Shown here piece by piece: positions 12,480 through 24,545 of a stretch of DNA of 64,000 bases. A program made the position numbers and the translations under genes. The stretch is taken from the NCBI GenBank assembly GCA_948567375.1, contig OX419755.1, positions 80,742,218 to 80,806,217 of the forward strand. Reading direction: 5' to 3'. The first letter of the stretch is position 1. Every line of letters begins with the position of its first letter. Origin of the DNA: Lunularia cruciata. Taxonomy: Eukaryota > Streptophyta > Marchantiopsida > Lunulariales > Lunulariaceae. The notes below the pieces were generated by a model, which was not told where the DNA came from, ran no database searches, and saw only the letters and a list, made by a program, of their open reading frames with translations.

Positions 12480-15400
12480 CGTTGGTGACGTCCTCGTCGC
12501 CATTGAAGCTTTAAACTCCTAGATGGCCGTCTGTGCATTTTGGAGGTGAGAAAGAGGTTCCCATGTGGCATCATGAAGGGGATACCCTTTCCAAAGGACC
12601 TTGTACTCCGTATGTTAGCGGCGTCCTTGTTGGATTTGGTGATGTGCAAGGATACGATCAACTTCGTACTCCTCATGATCATTGATAGGGATTGGGGGAG
12701 GAGGAGGTTGGACTTGAGAGGAGAAAGAAGAGGGATTATGAACAAAAGGTTTCAACTTGGAAACATGAAAGACAAGATGGATGCGCATATAAGGAGGCAA
12801 AGCAAGTCGATAAGCAACAAGAGAAACAATTTGGGTGATATCAAAAGGTCCTATCTAATTAGGGGCAAGTTTACAAACTTGGGTATCAAGTGGGAGAGGT
12901 AGATTACTAGAGGATAACATAACTTTATCACCAACTTCAAAGGTGAGATCATGACGATGATGGTCTGCATATTGTTTTTGACAATTTTGAGCAACAAGGA
13001 GGTGAGATTTGGCTTGTTGGAGAGATGCGGAGATGGTTGTAAAGAAGGTTGAAGTATGGGGGACTTGAGATGGAGGAGGAGCAGGAAGAGAATATGAGAC
13101 AAGCAGATCTTGGCCAAAATTGAGAAAGAAAGGAGAGAATCCGGTGCTTGCTTGTTAAGAATTATTGTATGCAAACTCCATAGCTGCAAGACATTGATCT
13201 CAATTGGTATGGTGAATGTTGACGAAGGCACAAAGCATATCTTCCAAGGTGTGATTTGCACGTTCAATTTGTCCATCAGTTTGAGGATGATAGGCTATGG
13301 ACAAAGCAAGCTTGGTGCCAAGTAGTTAGAAGAGTGCTTGCCAAAACTTTTCGGTGAAGCAAGGATCACGGTCGGAGATGAGTACACGTGGCATCCCATG
13401 ATGTTTGAAGACATTATCAAAGTAGAGTTGTGCCAAGGTTGGAGCATCCACAATATCAACAGTTGGTGCCAAATGGATTTGCTTACTTAGCTTATCTACA
13501 AACACCACAATTGTTGTGTGACCTTGTTGTGTCTTGGGTAAGGAGGTGATGAGATCTAAGCTCACATGTTCCCAACGAGTAGCTGGAATAAGAAGTGGCT
13601 GAAGGAGTCTACTTGGCTTCTGGTGACTGGCCTTGTTACATTGACAACTCTCACACGATTGGACAAAGTCCCAAACGTCTCGTGTCATGTTGGGCCACCA
13701 CCATTGGCGTTGGAGGGTGTCCAAGGTCTTGTCCACTCCCATGTGACCAGCTATTGGTAAATCAAGGGCTTCTTAAAGGCGCACAAGTCAAAGATCACCT
13801 TTGGTTGGAACATAGATCTGGTTTGCATGGAATAGCAAGCCTTTCTTGAAGGAGAAGGTGTTGTACTCCTTGTCGCATGCTATCAAACGACCATGTACCA
13901 TTTGGAAGAATGAATCTTGTTGTAAAGCTGATGAAAACTTGTTATGGACCTTGGGGTCAATTGACACCGTTGTAATTGCCACCGTGATGAGAAGAAGAGC
14001 CTTCAAATCAAGTCGTTGAGATAGAGCATCAAGGATGACATGGAACCGACCTGGTTTGTACTCAAGTTTAATGTCAAAAAATTGGAGTTGCTCTTCCCAT
14101 CGATGATGTCAACTCTTCATGTGCTCCAAGTGTAGGGTTTGCAACAATGGCTTGTGATCAGTTTGCATGATCACTTGTTTCCCCAAGAGATAATGCCTCC
14201 ATACCTTGGGTGGCATATACCATTGCAAGTTGTTCCCAATCTTGAGTAGAGTAATTTCTTTCAACTGTATTTAGTCGGCAAGACACAAAGGCAATGGGAT
14301 GTAGTCCACCTAGGAATTCTTGTTGCAACACAACTCCAATTGCAAAGTTAGAAGCATCAAAATCAACCACACAAGGTAGTTGAGGGTCATATGGTTGAAG
14401 AATGGGTCTTGAAGACACCATATGCTTTAACTTCTGGAGTGCTTCTTCATGCTTGGTGGTCCACTGGAAGCTCGAGTTCTTTCCTAAGAGGCCAATCAAT
14501 GGTGTAGCCACATGAGCATAAAAGTGGATGAACCATTAGTAAAAACTGGCCAATCCATTGAATGCCCATACTTCTGTAGCATCCTTTGGGGTAGGCCAAT
14601 CAGTAATGGCCTTGATCTTCTCTTCTTCCATCTTGATCCCCTCTGATGAGATCTTATGACCCAAGAAGGTAACCTCCTTTTACCAAAAAGCACACTTTGA
14701 CTTCTTGTAGTAAAATTTCCATTGTTGTAGTCGTCTTAGGACTTCTTGCACATGATTCCCGTGTTTTACCTTTATCTTGCTATAGATTATGATATCACCC
14801 AAGAACACCACCATGGACCAATCCAATAGTCCATCCAACACCCAATGCATCTGATCCATGAAGACTACTGGAGCATTAGAAAGTCCGAAAGGTAGAACTC
14901 TCCACTCAAAATGCCCATACCTTATGCAAAAGGTAGTCTTTTGCACATCCTCTCTATCAATAGGAATTTGCCAATGGCTGCATGAAGATCCAACTTGGAA
15001 AAGTAGCATGCTCCACTTAGTTGATCAAGCAAATCATTGATCCGAGGCAAAGGATATGCATTCTTCACGGTTTGCTTATTGAGCACATGATAATCAATAT
15101 AGAAACAAAGTCCTCCATCCTTCTTTGGAACAAATAGTACCGGTGCTCCCCAAGGAGAGGTACAATGTTGTATGAAGTCCTTCTCCAACAACTCTATAAG
15201 TGTTATTCACAACTCCTCCAACTCCTTTGGTGAGAGTTGATAGATCAGTCTACTCATTGGAATACTCCTTGGCAATAACTCAATCTTGAAGGGCGTACCT
15301 CAGTCAAAGGGTAATCCCTTTGGTAGATCATCCGGAAACACATCCGCAAACTCCTTAACTATCTGATCAACCATTGCTTGATGAGGTTCTCGGCCTTCCG

Positions 15401-17000
15401 CAGATTGTTCTTGTGCAATTGGCTTGATCGACACCGTGAATACATACATATCTTCCTCCAAAGCTTGCTCTATAGTTGTTTTACTGACAAACTTCCCTTC
15501 TAGGGACTCATCTCTCTTCCAAGCTTGCTCCCTTGTTGCCTTCTTAGCAAACTTCCCATCTTAGGACTCATCTCCCCTCTAGGTTCACTCTATGGCTACC
15601 ATCTTGCCAAATGTCCCATCTTGGGACTGACTATTCTTAGATGTCTTACTCAGAGGTGCCCGACAACCTAATCAGAAATTCCTACCTTGGTGTTGTACTT
15701 GAATTTGGCGTCAGGTCCAATTGAATTGAACCTTATGATGTTCAAGCCAAGGTAGACCCAGAATGATATCATAGTGTAGAGGTGCCACTACAAACCTCAT
15801 ACACTCCAAATACTCCTTCCCAATCTTGAAGGTAACAAGATGCAAGGTAGGAAATGCATAATCCTTTCTACCATCCGCCATCATCAAACTACTTCCAATC
15901 ATTGGCTTGATAGGAATACCCAATTCCTTTGCTACTTGCATAGACATGCAATTCTTTGAACTTCTAGAATCAACCAAAATCCTACAACCTCGATTAGATA
16001 TTGTACCTTGCAAGTGAAGCAAACTTGCATAGGTCAAGCATTCAATCCCATTGGAACTAATCAAGCTCCCAATAGGCGGCTCAAAATCTCCTATTGAGAT
16101 TCCTTGTTTCCTTGATCAATCCGCTCCACACCCTCCACCTAGACAACTTGTTTAGATCGTCCATTCTTGAGTGGACATTCAGCAATGCGATGCCCCAATT
16201 GGTGACAATAAAAACAACCACCATTTTGTCATAGTTTCTCTCTATCTATCATGCCAAGTGGTCTTTGTTGAATGGCATCAATCTCCATTGGTGCTGGCTC
16301 TTCCACTTATGTGTAGTGTATTGGTTGGCTCTATGGAGGTCGAGGTCAAGACCAAGTTGTTGCCACCAAGGAATCAAAATGATCGGTCAACTGCATGGCT
16401 TCCTCCAAGTGTTGTGGTCCTTGCATGGTTACCTCTAATTTGGTTTTTACCTTCAAGCCCTTCCCAAATCGATCCAGAGCTTCACCTTCCAATATATCTG
16501 GAATTTGCATTATGGTGTTTTGGAACTGCGTGATGTATCTTCTTATAGAGCCAATCGGTTTTAACTCTACCAACTTATCCCGGGTAGCTCATGTGGCATT
16601 TATAGCTTGGAACTAACTAATTATTGTGCTCTTGAATTGTGCCCATGTCAAGATTGGTGTAACAATTTGTTGTTCAGCTTGCTCCACTCAAAATCTCTAC
16701 GATAGCTTTGCTACTCCATCCAATTGGCTAGAAGCCAAGAGAATCTGTTTTCACTCGTCTTGTAGATTGGTAGCTTCAAAATAACATTCACAATAAAACA
16801 TAAAATTCTCTAGTACACTCACAAGATTCTTGCCTTCAAATACCTTGGGTTTAGGGAATCTGATCCAATCTTCTCCTTCTCGAATTAGTACTCTCTCTAC
16901 TTGCTCTTGTCGTCAAAGATCTCATTCATCCAACAATTGAGTAAGGTGCTCGATTTGTTGCTACATAGCAATGATAACATTGGGTATTGCCGCCATGGTT
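12480..17000 (-). pseudogene. Element B gag-pol remnants with chromodomain
   Basis: Minus-strand blocks: a gag CCHC knuckle (CFYCHQLGHRIAEC) near 16.16-16.22 kb, a retropepsin with an ILVDSRS-type centre and an ILGLPWLEHH end, an RT with LFVPKKDGG and a VFLGD-type catalytic block, RNase H with LPCVVDFDASNFAIG, an integrase with VSLDLITSLPK and VLISDRDPCF, and a chromodomain with HEEYEVDRIL. The chromodomain places it among the chromoviruses. The coding is multiply broken. Confidence 0.9.
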
Positions 17001-17267
17001 GCTACTCTATCACACCACTCCCAATCTATCTAATTTATTAACACATAGAAACAACATGTCCACCATACTCCATAAGTTACAACCGGAAGCACCAAGGGTT
17101 CCTCAGATATGGTGATCATATGTAGAAAATCTTGTCCAAAGTGCGAGGTGATGAAATATGTGAAACAATGCTTGGGTAGTATTTGGATGCAAAAATCCTA
17201 ATGGTTTGGTGGAAGTGGATTTGGTGGTCCATAAATTCCATCCATCCCATTCATACTTTGATACCAA

Positions 17268-17677
17268 TGTAAAAGACCGAATCCGAGGAGAGAAATAGGA
17301 GAATGGAAATTCACATTGGAACACTTGAATGAGAGAAAACTCCGAATGTGTAGCATGAGCTTTGGCTTTGGTATTTATAAGTAGTATAGAAGGCCATTGA
17401 GGAGCTTCTCAAGAAACTTCCTTGAGCGACTTTCTTAGAGTGCAAGCCAAGTTAACCAGAAAAGTTCTCAAGAAGTTTCCCTCTAGAAGCCGTTTACTTG
17501 GCGTGCAAGCTAAGCTAGTTAGAAGGTTCTAGAAGCTACTTGCTTGGGGTGTAAGTTAACTAGTCGGGAAGCTTCCCAAGAAGCTTCCTAGATGCTTTTG
17601 GAATATCTTAGGCTAATTTGGCTTATTCCCTACTTTGTTAGTCTTACTAGCTATGTCGCTAACTCCATACTATTACA
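17268..17677 (-). repeat. 5' LTR of element B
   Basis: A 410-bp LTR with the same TG...CA ends as the copy at 12040. The sequence just inside it, on the minus strand at about 17253-17266, is TGGTATCAAAGTATG-like. That resembles the primer site for initiator methionine tRNA (usually TGGTATCAGAGC). Confidence 0.9.
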
Positions 17678-17689
17678 CCTAAACTATTT

Positions 17690-19400
17690 GATCAACCATT
17701 GCTTGATGAGATTCTTTGCACTCTTTAGATTGTCTTTTTGCAATAGGCTTGATCCACATAGTGAAAATAGACTTACCTTCCTCAAAAGCTTGCCCTATGG
17801 CTGCTTCACTAACAAACTTCCCATTTAGGGACTCATCTCTCTTCAAAGCTTGCTCTATGGATACCTTCTTGGCAAAATTTCCATCTTGGGACTCATCTCC
17901 CTTCAAGGCTTGCTCTATGACTACCTTCTCGATAAACTTCCCATCTTGGGACTGGCTATTTTTAGATGTCTTACTCAAAGGTGCCAAACAACCCAATTGG
18001 AAATTCCTACCTTGGTGTTGTACTTGAATTTGTTGTTGGGTCCAATCAAATTGAATCTTATGACGTTCAAGCTAAGGTAGTCCTAGAATGACGTCGTAGT
18101 GTAGAGGTGCCACTACAAACCTCATACACTCCAAACACTCCTTCCCAATCTTGAAGATAATGGGATGCAAGGTAGGGAATGCATAACCCTTTCTACCATC
18201 CCCCATCATCAATCTACTTCCAATTACGAGCTTGATAGGAATACACAATTCCTTTGCTACTTGCATAAATAAGCAATTCTCTAAACTTCTAGAATCAACC
18301 AAAATCCTACAACCCCGATTAGATATCATACCTTGCAAGTGAAGAAAACTTGTATAGGTCAAACCTTCAATCCCATTGGAACTAATCAAGCTCTTAGTAG
18401 GCGGCTCAAAATTTCCTACCAAGATTCCTTGTTTCCTTGATCATTCTGCTCCACAAACTCCATCTGGGCAACTTGTCAAGGTTGCTCATTCTTGAGTGGA
18501 AATTCAACGATGCAATGTCCCAATTGGCAATAATAAAAACAACCACCATTTTATCACAATTTGTCTCTATTTGCAGTGCCAAGTGGTCTCCGTTGAATGG
18601 TATCAATTTCCATTGGTGTCGGCTCCTCCACCAATGTGTAGTGTATTGGTAGGTTCTGTGGAGGTCGAGGTCAAGAGCAAGTTGTTGCAACCACAAAATC
18701 AAAATGTTTGGCCAACCGTATGGCTCCCTCCAAGTGTTGTGGCTCTTGCATGGTTATCTCTAATTTGGTTCTTGACTTCAAGCCCCTCACAAATCAATCT
18801 AGAGCTTCACCTTCCAATATATATGGAATTTGCATGATGTTGTTTTGGAGTTGCGTGATATAATTTCTTATAGAACCAATCTGTTTCAACTCCGCCAACC
18901 TATCTCTTGTAGCTCATGTGGCATTTATATCTTGGAATAACTAATTATTGTACTCTTGAATTTTTCCCACGTCAAGATTGGTGCAACAATTTTTCATTCA
19001 GCTTGCTCCACTCGGAAATCTCCACCATAGCTTTGCTACTCTATCCAATTGGCTAGAAGCCAAGAGAATCTATTTCCGCTCATCTTGAAGATTAGTAGCG
19101 TCAAAATAATGTTTATAATCAAACATAAAATTCTCCATTGCATCCAAGACATTCTTGCTTTCAAATACCTTGGGTTAAAGGAATTGGATTTGATCTTCTC
19201 CTTCTCAAACTGGTACTCTTTCTACGTGCTCCTACCGTTGATGATCTTGTTCATCCAATAATTGAGTAAGATGCTTGATTTGTTGTTGCATAGCAATGAT
19301 AACCTCGGGCATTGCTGCCATGGTTGCTACTCTATCATGCCACTCCTAATCTATCTAATTTATTAACACATAGAAGCAGCATGTCCACCATTCTTGATAA
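17690..19400 (-). pseudogene. Element A gag and protease remnants
   Basis: The stretch matches element B's gag-protease region (about 15.4-17.2 kb) nearly base for base by eye. This includes the retropepsin-like ILVDSRSLENC block (about 18.1-18.4 kb) and the following repetitive linker with SIEQAL/IEQALK motifs. It is decayed coding of the 5' half of element A. Confidence 0.85.
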
Positions 19401-19594
19401 GTTACAACCGGAAGCACCAAGGGTTCTTGAGATATGGTGATCATATGTAGAAAATCTTATCCAAAGCATGAGGTAATGAATTGTAAGAAATGATGCTTGG
19501 GTATTACTTGGATATAAAAATCCCAATGGAGTTTGGTGAAAGTGGATTTGGTGGTCAATAAATTCCATCCACCTCATTTTTTCTTTGATGCCAA

Positions 19595-19997
19595 TGTAAA
19601 AGACCGAGATTGATAGGTGAATGGAAGCTCACATTGGGATACTTGAATGAGTGAAAACTTTGAATGCCTAGCATGAGCTCCGACTCTTTTATTTATAAAG
19701 ATTATACAAGCCCTTGAGCCGCTTCCTTGGAGTGCAAGCAAAGTTAATTGGGAAGCTTCTCAAGAAGTTTCCTTCTAGAAGCTGTTTACTTGGCGTGCAA
19801 GCTAAGCTAGTTGGAAGCTTTTAGAAGCTTCTCAAGAAGTTTCCTTCTAGAAGTTAACTACTTGGGGTGCAAGCTAAGCTAGTCGGGAAGCTTCCCAAGA
19901 AACTTCCTAGATACTTCTAGAATATTCTAGGCTAATTTGTCTTATTTGCTACTTCATTAGCCCTACTAACTTCATCATTTAACTCTCTATTGTTACA
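19595..19997 (-). repeat. 5' LTR of element A
   Basis: A 403-bp LTR of the same family: it starts TGTAAAAGACCGAG on the + strand and ends ATTGTTACA. It shares the GAAGCTTCTCAAGAAG-type inverted motifs of the other two copies. The adjacent primer site (19583-19594, minus strand TGGCATCAAAG) again fits initiator-Met tRNA. It forms the right edge of the retroelement block. Confidence 0.87.
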
Positions 19998-20954
19998 CAT
20001 ACAACCACTATCTAGTAACCTTGAGATATTATCTATTTTCCACCAAGATAACTTAAGCATCCTAGAATTTAGCTAAGGTGCTACAAAATGATATGAAAAT
20101 ATTAATTGCAAAAAAGATATAGAGATTACATAGAAATAAAGTAAAAATTCTCAAAAGTAAACTTCTATAGATATTGAGCCAAATTTAGACAAAAAGTACA
20201 TTATAAAAATGCTAAATTTCCATATAAAATTCTTGGTTTATAGTATATCAATGAATGTTTTTACTTTTTGAAAAGGAAAATGAGAAAGAATCAATATCAA
20301 AGATTTAATACATATACAGTGAGTGATAAATATGATTTTTAATATAAAAATTTAGGCCTAGATAGGTCTTTGTTGAGCCAATATATATGGAGGAAAAGTT
20401 TTTCTAATTAAACTTATATATAAGCATTTCAAGATGGTAACTTGATGAGAAGTTTATAAAATAATAACTTAAATCTAATATCAACTCCATATGTTTTAAA
20501 AACGACCGGCTAAAAAAACACTACATTTACAAATTAGATATTTTGTTATACATCAAGTCTACCAAGCTTCCATTCAAAAATATTGAAGCTTTTTAATGGA
20601 AGCTTTGTAATAAATTAAATCACAAGCTTTTTAATGAAAGCTTGTAATGGGTTAAATCACAATCAATGGATCTTGAAGAAAATATGAAATCCATATAAAT
20701 GGAGTAGATAAAGCCAACTATTGTGGATTCTATAACACAATGTCAACCAAAAAGTGATATAATAGTAAGTAACAGATAGTTCACTCAAGGATACAAGTGA
20801 AAAATAACTAAAATTGAAAACAAGTATAATTATTTGCAATACATTTATTATTTCCTATATAACCTCTTTGTTAGAAAGCACTCCTAAAAGAGTATAGAGT
20901 GTAACCCTTATGGTGCATTATGAAAAAGTGGAACTATATCACTACACCATATCA

Positions 20955-21340
20955 CTACACATGTGGTGTCAAAGCTAAATTCCTTGGACACTAGAGTAGT
21001 AGTGTTGGTAGTCATAGGCATTTTGGTAGTTACTCATGGACTACTTGTTGAAGGTCTAATTTCATGATAAGGCTACTGATCAAATAGTGGGACCCATTAT
21101 CACTTGTACCATTTGCACCATCGGACATGCCATTAGTGACACCATTAAGGCTGAAGATCTAGATGGAGCAGAGGGGTATACCTTCAAAGTGTAGCTCCAA
21201 AGAGCTCACTTCTTTGATGTTTAGCCTTCAAGTTCCTAGCTATGGTGGACAAAGACTGGTAAGCATCACATGTAGTCTCTTAGCTAGAGTGGGTGTGGTT
21301 TGATTGTATTGATAGTTTGAAGATACAAATATAAAAGCCT
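20955..21340 (+). repeat. Dispersed repeat R1, copy 1
   Basis: It aligns by eye with the reverse complement of about 49,140-49,520. Shared blocks include TGGACTACTTGTT, CACTTGTACCATTTG, GTAGCTCCAAAGAGCT and GTGGGTGTGG. The family is not recognised. Because the other copy lies downstream of an old Gypsy integrase, it may be a 3' non-coding or terminal part of such an element. Confidence 0.65.
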
Positions 21341-22882
21341 TTATTTATTTGTTGTATCATTTTTCATCTATAAAGTATAATATAGAAACACAACCATATA
21401 AAAATTTGCTTAGAAGTTTGGAAATTCTGATTTTATAGACAATGCATATCAACAATCTAACTAGGTTGAGAGTATATATCTCTTTTATTAATATAAAGCC
21501 ATATCAAGATATAGTAAATTTGAGAAACTATGTATTCTATAGATGCTTGCACACTTTTAATTTTATATTTTCTTTTCATGTCCTTTTAGTAAATATTGTA
21601 TTATGTATTATACAAGTTGGTTTTAAGTTGGTTTGTGTTGTTGATGCCTATTAGAAGTTGGATTTGTGTGGATAAGATGATGTTCACTTTGTTTTCTAGA
21701 TATGAGCATATATTAGTAAAAGAGCATAATTAAATGAATGTCATAAGGTATATGCAAGAAGTATTATGAATGAACTATATTAGAATTGAGAAAACAAGAA
21801 TCTTTAGTATCTTGAGATATGGTCAATGTGTGAATGTGGATGTTCAATAAAGGTGTACTCCAAATAGTGGTCTAGAGTTATATCATATCCTACCAATATT
21901 AGAATGGATCTAAATAATCCTTTTGTCTATTTTTAACACCCTATTCTCAACTATGGATACACATCAATATCATTATTATAGCTTAGCGGTGCTTCATATT
22001 CCACAAATGTTGATTCATATTAATACATCTTATGCTTCTATATTTAGATATCATCATTTCATTAGCTAGCTATCAAGGAATGATGGATCAACTCCCATCT
22101 TAATCCCATCTTTCTTCACTACATTTGGATAAGTTTAGAATTAGTCTAACAATCCAGATCTATTTAAATAGCTAACAACATAAAAGAGATATATAAAAGT
22201 TAATAAATTGAAGAATGAAGAAGCATTGCAAATAATTATTAATGGAAAATTAGAATAAGAAGAATCTAAGAATATTGATTGTCCTTTGAGAAGTTAAAAT
22301 TTTCTTTCATCTAAGATTAGTATTAAAAGAAATATGATGAAAGTGAAGAAGTAACTAAATGGAAAGAATCAATTGAGACCTTCACTAAAAATGTTAGAGT
22401 AACTATTAACAGTTATTAAAATTCTATTAACTTTGAATGACAAGTAATGGAAATACTCATTATAATATCATGAACAAATAATAAGTCTAAAGTTAGATTA
22501 AAAAGGAAATGGTGTGACACATAAAGTTAAATCTTTACACATAAAGTTGAATTGTGATTGCAAAATCTATACTTATTTATTTACTTAGGAAATCACCATT
22601 CCTAAGTATGAGGTATGTATATGGGTAATTTGGATGTACTCAATTATTGCAAGAGTATTCACACTTTCAGTTAAATTTGTATCTCAGATTATTAAATCCT
22701 TAATTTTGCATAAAAATCAGTTCAATTGTTCTATAATGGAATCCTATGAGTCCAATTCGTTTAAGTAACAATTGATGTAAGCGATCACTCATGCAAAATT
22801 CTTCTTAGATCGATAGGATTTCAAAATCATCCATCAATTCTTACCCATCACATCATGTTCATCCTTTAAACAAACTCCCTGG

Positions 22883-23098
22883 ATCATATTTATCTATTTT
22901 CTTGTCTAGCAAATTGAGAGGAAGAGCAAATGATTCCTCTCAATTTGTTCGTTTGATTGCTCCTTCCAAGTGATTATTGCACATGGAAATCATATTTATC
23001 TATTTTCTTGTCTAGCAAATTGAGAGGAAGAGCAAATGATTCCTCTCAATTTGTTCGTTTGATTGCTCCTTCCAAGTGATTATTGCACATGGAAATCA
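22883..23098. repeat. Perfect 106-bp tandem duplication with internal hairpins
   Basis: The unit 22883-22988 is repeated without visible change at 22989-23094, followed by four more matching bases. Each unit holds a 13-bp perfect inverted repeat (CAAATTGAGAGGA and its complement) around a 12-nt loop. It lies about 400 bp upstream of the RPL22 start codon. Confidence 0.9.
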
Positions 23099-23284
23099 GG
23101 CAATATTACAAACTCCATCACATACGAGAGAAGAGAACATTTCTTATAGATAGCTGGAATGGTAAAGATATTTTGAAGGTAATGTTGTTGGCCAATAGAA
23201 ACAAGCTCGATCTGTAGGTTGAAGATGTAAATTAATTAGTCAAACAAAATTATTGACTAAATAATATCATGACTAAATCTGTAA

Positions 23285-23503
23285 GTAAGTGGAGTTGACG
23301 GACGGAGTAGAACGGGACAAAAGATCCAGTTCGCGGGGAGCCGTGGACCCCTCCCCTGCCGTCAACGGAGCGTGGCGGGAGCGACGGCTCCCGGTGCGAG
23401 TTAGGGTTGCGCTTTTGTATCAGGGGTTCCGGAAATCCGAACTCTTTTGCAAGTGAGCAGAGATTTGTTGAGGAGCGGATCGAGGACGAAAGGGACAGCA
23501 GCA
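23285..23503 (+). promoter_or_regulatory. RPL22 promoter and 5' leader with telo-box-like motif
   Basis: GC rises sharply here compared with the AT-rich upstream DNA. TTAGGGTT at 23401-23408 (AACCCTAA on the other strand) matches the core of the telo-box, a known promoter-proximal element of plant ribosomal-protein genes. The exact transcription start cannot be read. Confidence 0.5.
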
Positions 23504-24545
23504 ATGGCTCCAGTGGTGGCCTCGAAGAAGAGCGTCGCAGGGGGCGCCAAGGGAAAGAAGAAGGCTACGACTTTCACAATTGATTGTGCGAAGCCCGTTG
23601 AGGACAAGATTATGGACATTGCGTCCTTTGAGAAATTTTTGCAGGACAGAATTAAGGTCGGAGGGAAGGCTGGTGTGCTTGGGGACGTTGTGACAGTGTC
23701 TCGCGAGAAGAGTAAGATCGCCGTCACCGCCGAGACTGCTTTCTCCAAGAGGTACTGTGGATTCCAATCCGAATTTTTCTTGATGAGGAACTTTCTCTTC
23801 CTGCCGAAAAATCTTTCTGGCCGGGACTTTGACACTTGATATGATCGCTTAGATTACGTACTACGCGGTGTTGTTCCAATTCTCGGACCTGGCCTTCGGA
23901 GCGCATTGTGTCTGCACCAGTCCTCTTCCACAATCAAAATAATGAACCCTAATGTTATCCACCCGAGAAGTCTTGAATATGTGGTTACTCCCTCTCTGCA
24001 ATCAGTTATTGGACGATTACGAGGGTCAACTTAGTCTCCGTGAACTGTGTCTTTCTTAAAGGATGATAGTCCTATTGATGAAGGTCAGCACCTGTAGGGG
24101 ACGGGATAAGAAGGGATTTAGGAGGACTGAATGTTTCCTTTCACAACTGATCGGTATTTCCGATTGCTGCACTTAATGCAACCAAGTCGTATCAGACAAC
24201 AATCCCCTCTCAGCAGATTCGCGGGTGTTTTTCGTTGTCCTAATCCCACTTCGTGTCCAATGATTTCTTATACTGCGGATTGGCCGAGACGTTTGGTTTG
24301 CTATCATGAGAACATGAATGATTGGCTAGGCGGTCGGAAATTTTCAGGGAGTCAATGGGATTCTTTTAGTTGTATTGATGACGATTCCTTTCTGTCTCAG
24401 ATATTTGAAGTATCTCACCAAGAAGTATTTGAAACAGCACAACGTGAGGGATTGGTTGCGGTGTGTTGCCTCCAACAAGGATAGAAATGCCTACGAGCTG
24501 AAATACTTCAACATCGCCGACAATGAGGCTGAAGATGAGGACTAG
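23504..24545 (+). CDS. RPL22: 60S ribosomal protein L22 (eL22), 2 exons
   Basis: Structural protein of the large cytosolic ribosomal subunit. Exons 23504-23751 and 24401-24545 are joined by a 649-bp GT-AG intron in phase 2 (AG|A, Arg), giving 130 aa. The start MAPVVASKK was chosen over upstream in-frame codons because the eL22 family begins with a short Lys/Gly-rich tail. The core reads [28 protein letters not shown] and [10 protein letters not shown], then after the intron [20 protein letters not shown], ending in the usual acidic tail NEAEDED. Length and all blocks match plant eL22, so the gene is intact. The 3' end probably lies within about 100 bases of the stop. Confidence 0.97.

Larger units (their letters stand above)
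12040..17677 (-). mobile_element. Element B: Ty3/Gypsy chromovirus fossil nested in element A
   Basis: It is bounded by two LTRs, 12040-12464 (3') and 17268-17677 (5'). Minus-strand order: primer site beside 17267, gag with a CCHC zinc knuckle (about 16.15-17.0 kb), retropepsin (about 15.7-16.07 kb), reverse transcriptase (about 14.5-15.2 kb), RNase H (about 13.8-14.5 kb), integrase (about 12.85-13.8 kb) and a C-terminal chromodomain (about 12.5-12.7 kb). Flanking 5-mers CTTGA (12035-12039) and CCTAA (17678-17682) look like a decayed target duplication. Sequence outside its two ends joins up to match B's own protease-RT junction near 15,320-15,380, which shows that it landed inside A. It is broken in many places. 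LTR identity of roughly 91% by eye suggests a fairly old insertion. Confidence 0.9.
9514..19997 (-). mobile_element. Element A: old Ty3/Gypsy chromovirus fossil, interrupted by element B
   Basis: Read on the minus strand, the parts in order are the 5' LTR (19595-19997), a primer site, gag (about 18.4-19.4 kb), protease (about 17.7-18.4 kb), then element B (12040-17677), then reverse transcriptase (about 11.1-12.03 kb), RNase H (about 10.6-11.06 kb) and integrase (about 9.56-10.5 kb). The 3' end and 3' LTR are not visible and would fall in the gap. Each part aligns closely by eye with the matching part of element B, so the two belong to one family. The element is heavily broken and clearly a fossil. 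Its LTR is more diverged from those of B than they are from each other, which fits A being the older host. Confidence 0.88.
19998..23284. other. AT-rich intergenic desert with repeat fragments
   Basis: Very AT-rich DNA with no gene-like reading frame. About 20,955-21,340 is a copy of a dispersed repeat found inverted near 49.2-49.5 kb, and 22,883-23,098 is a tandem duplication (listed separately). The remainder holds only short stop-rich frames. Confidence 0.6.
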
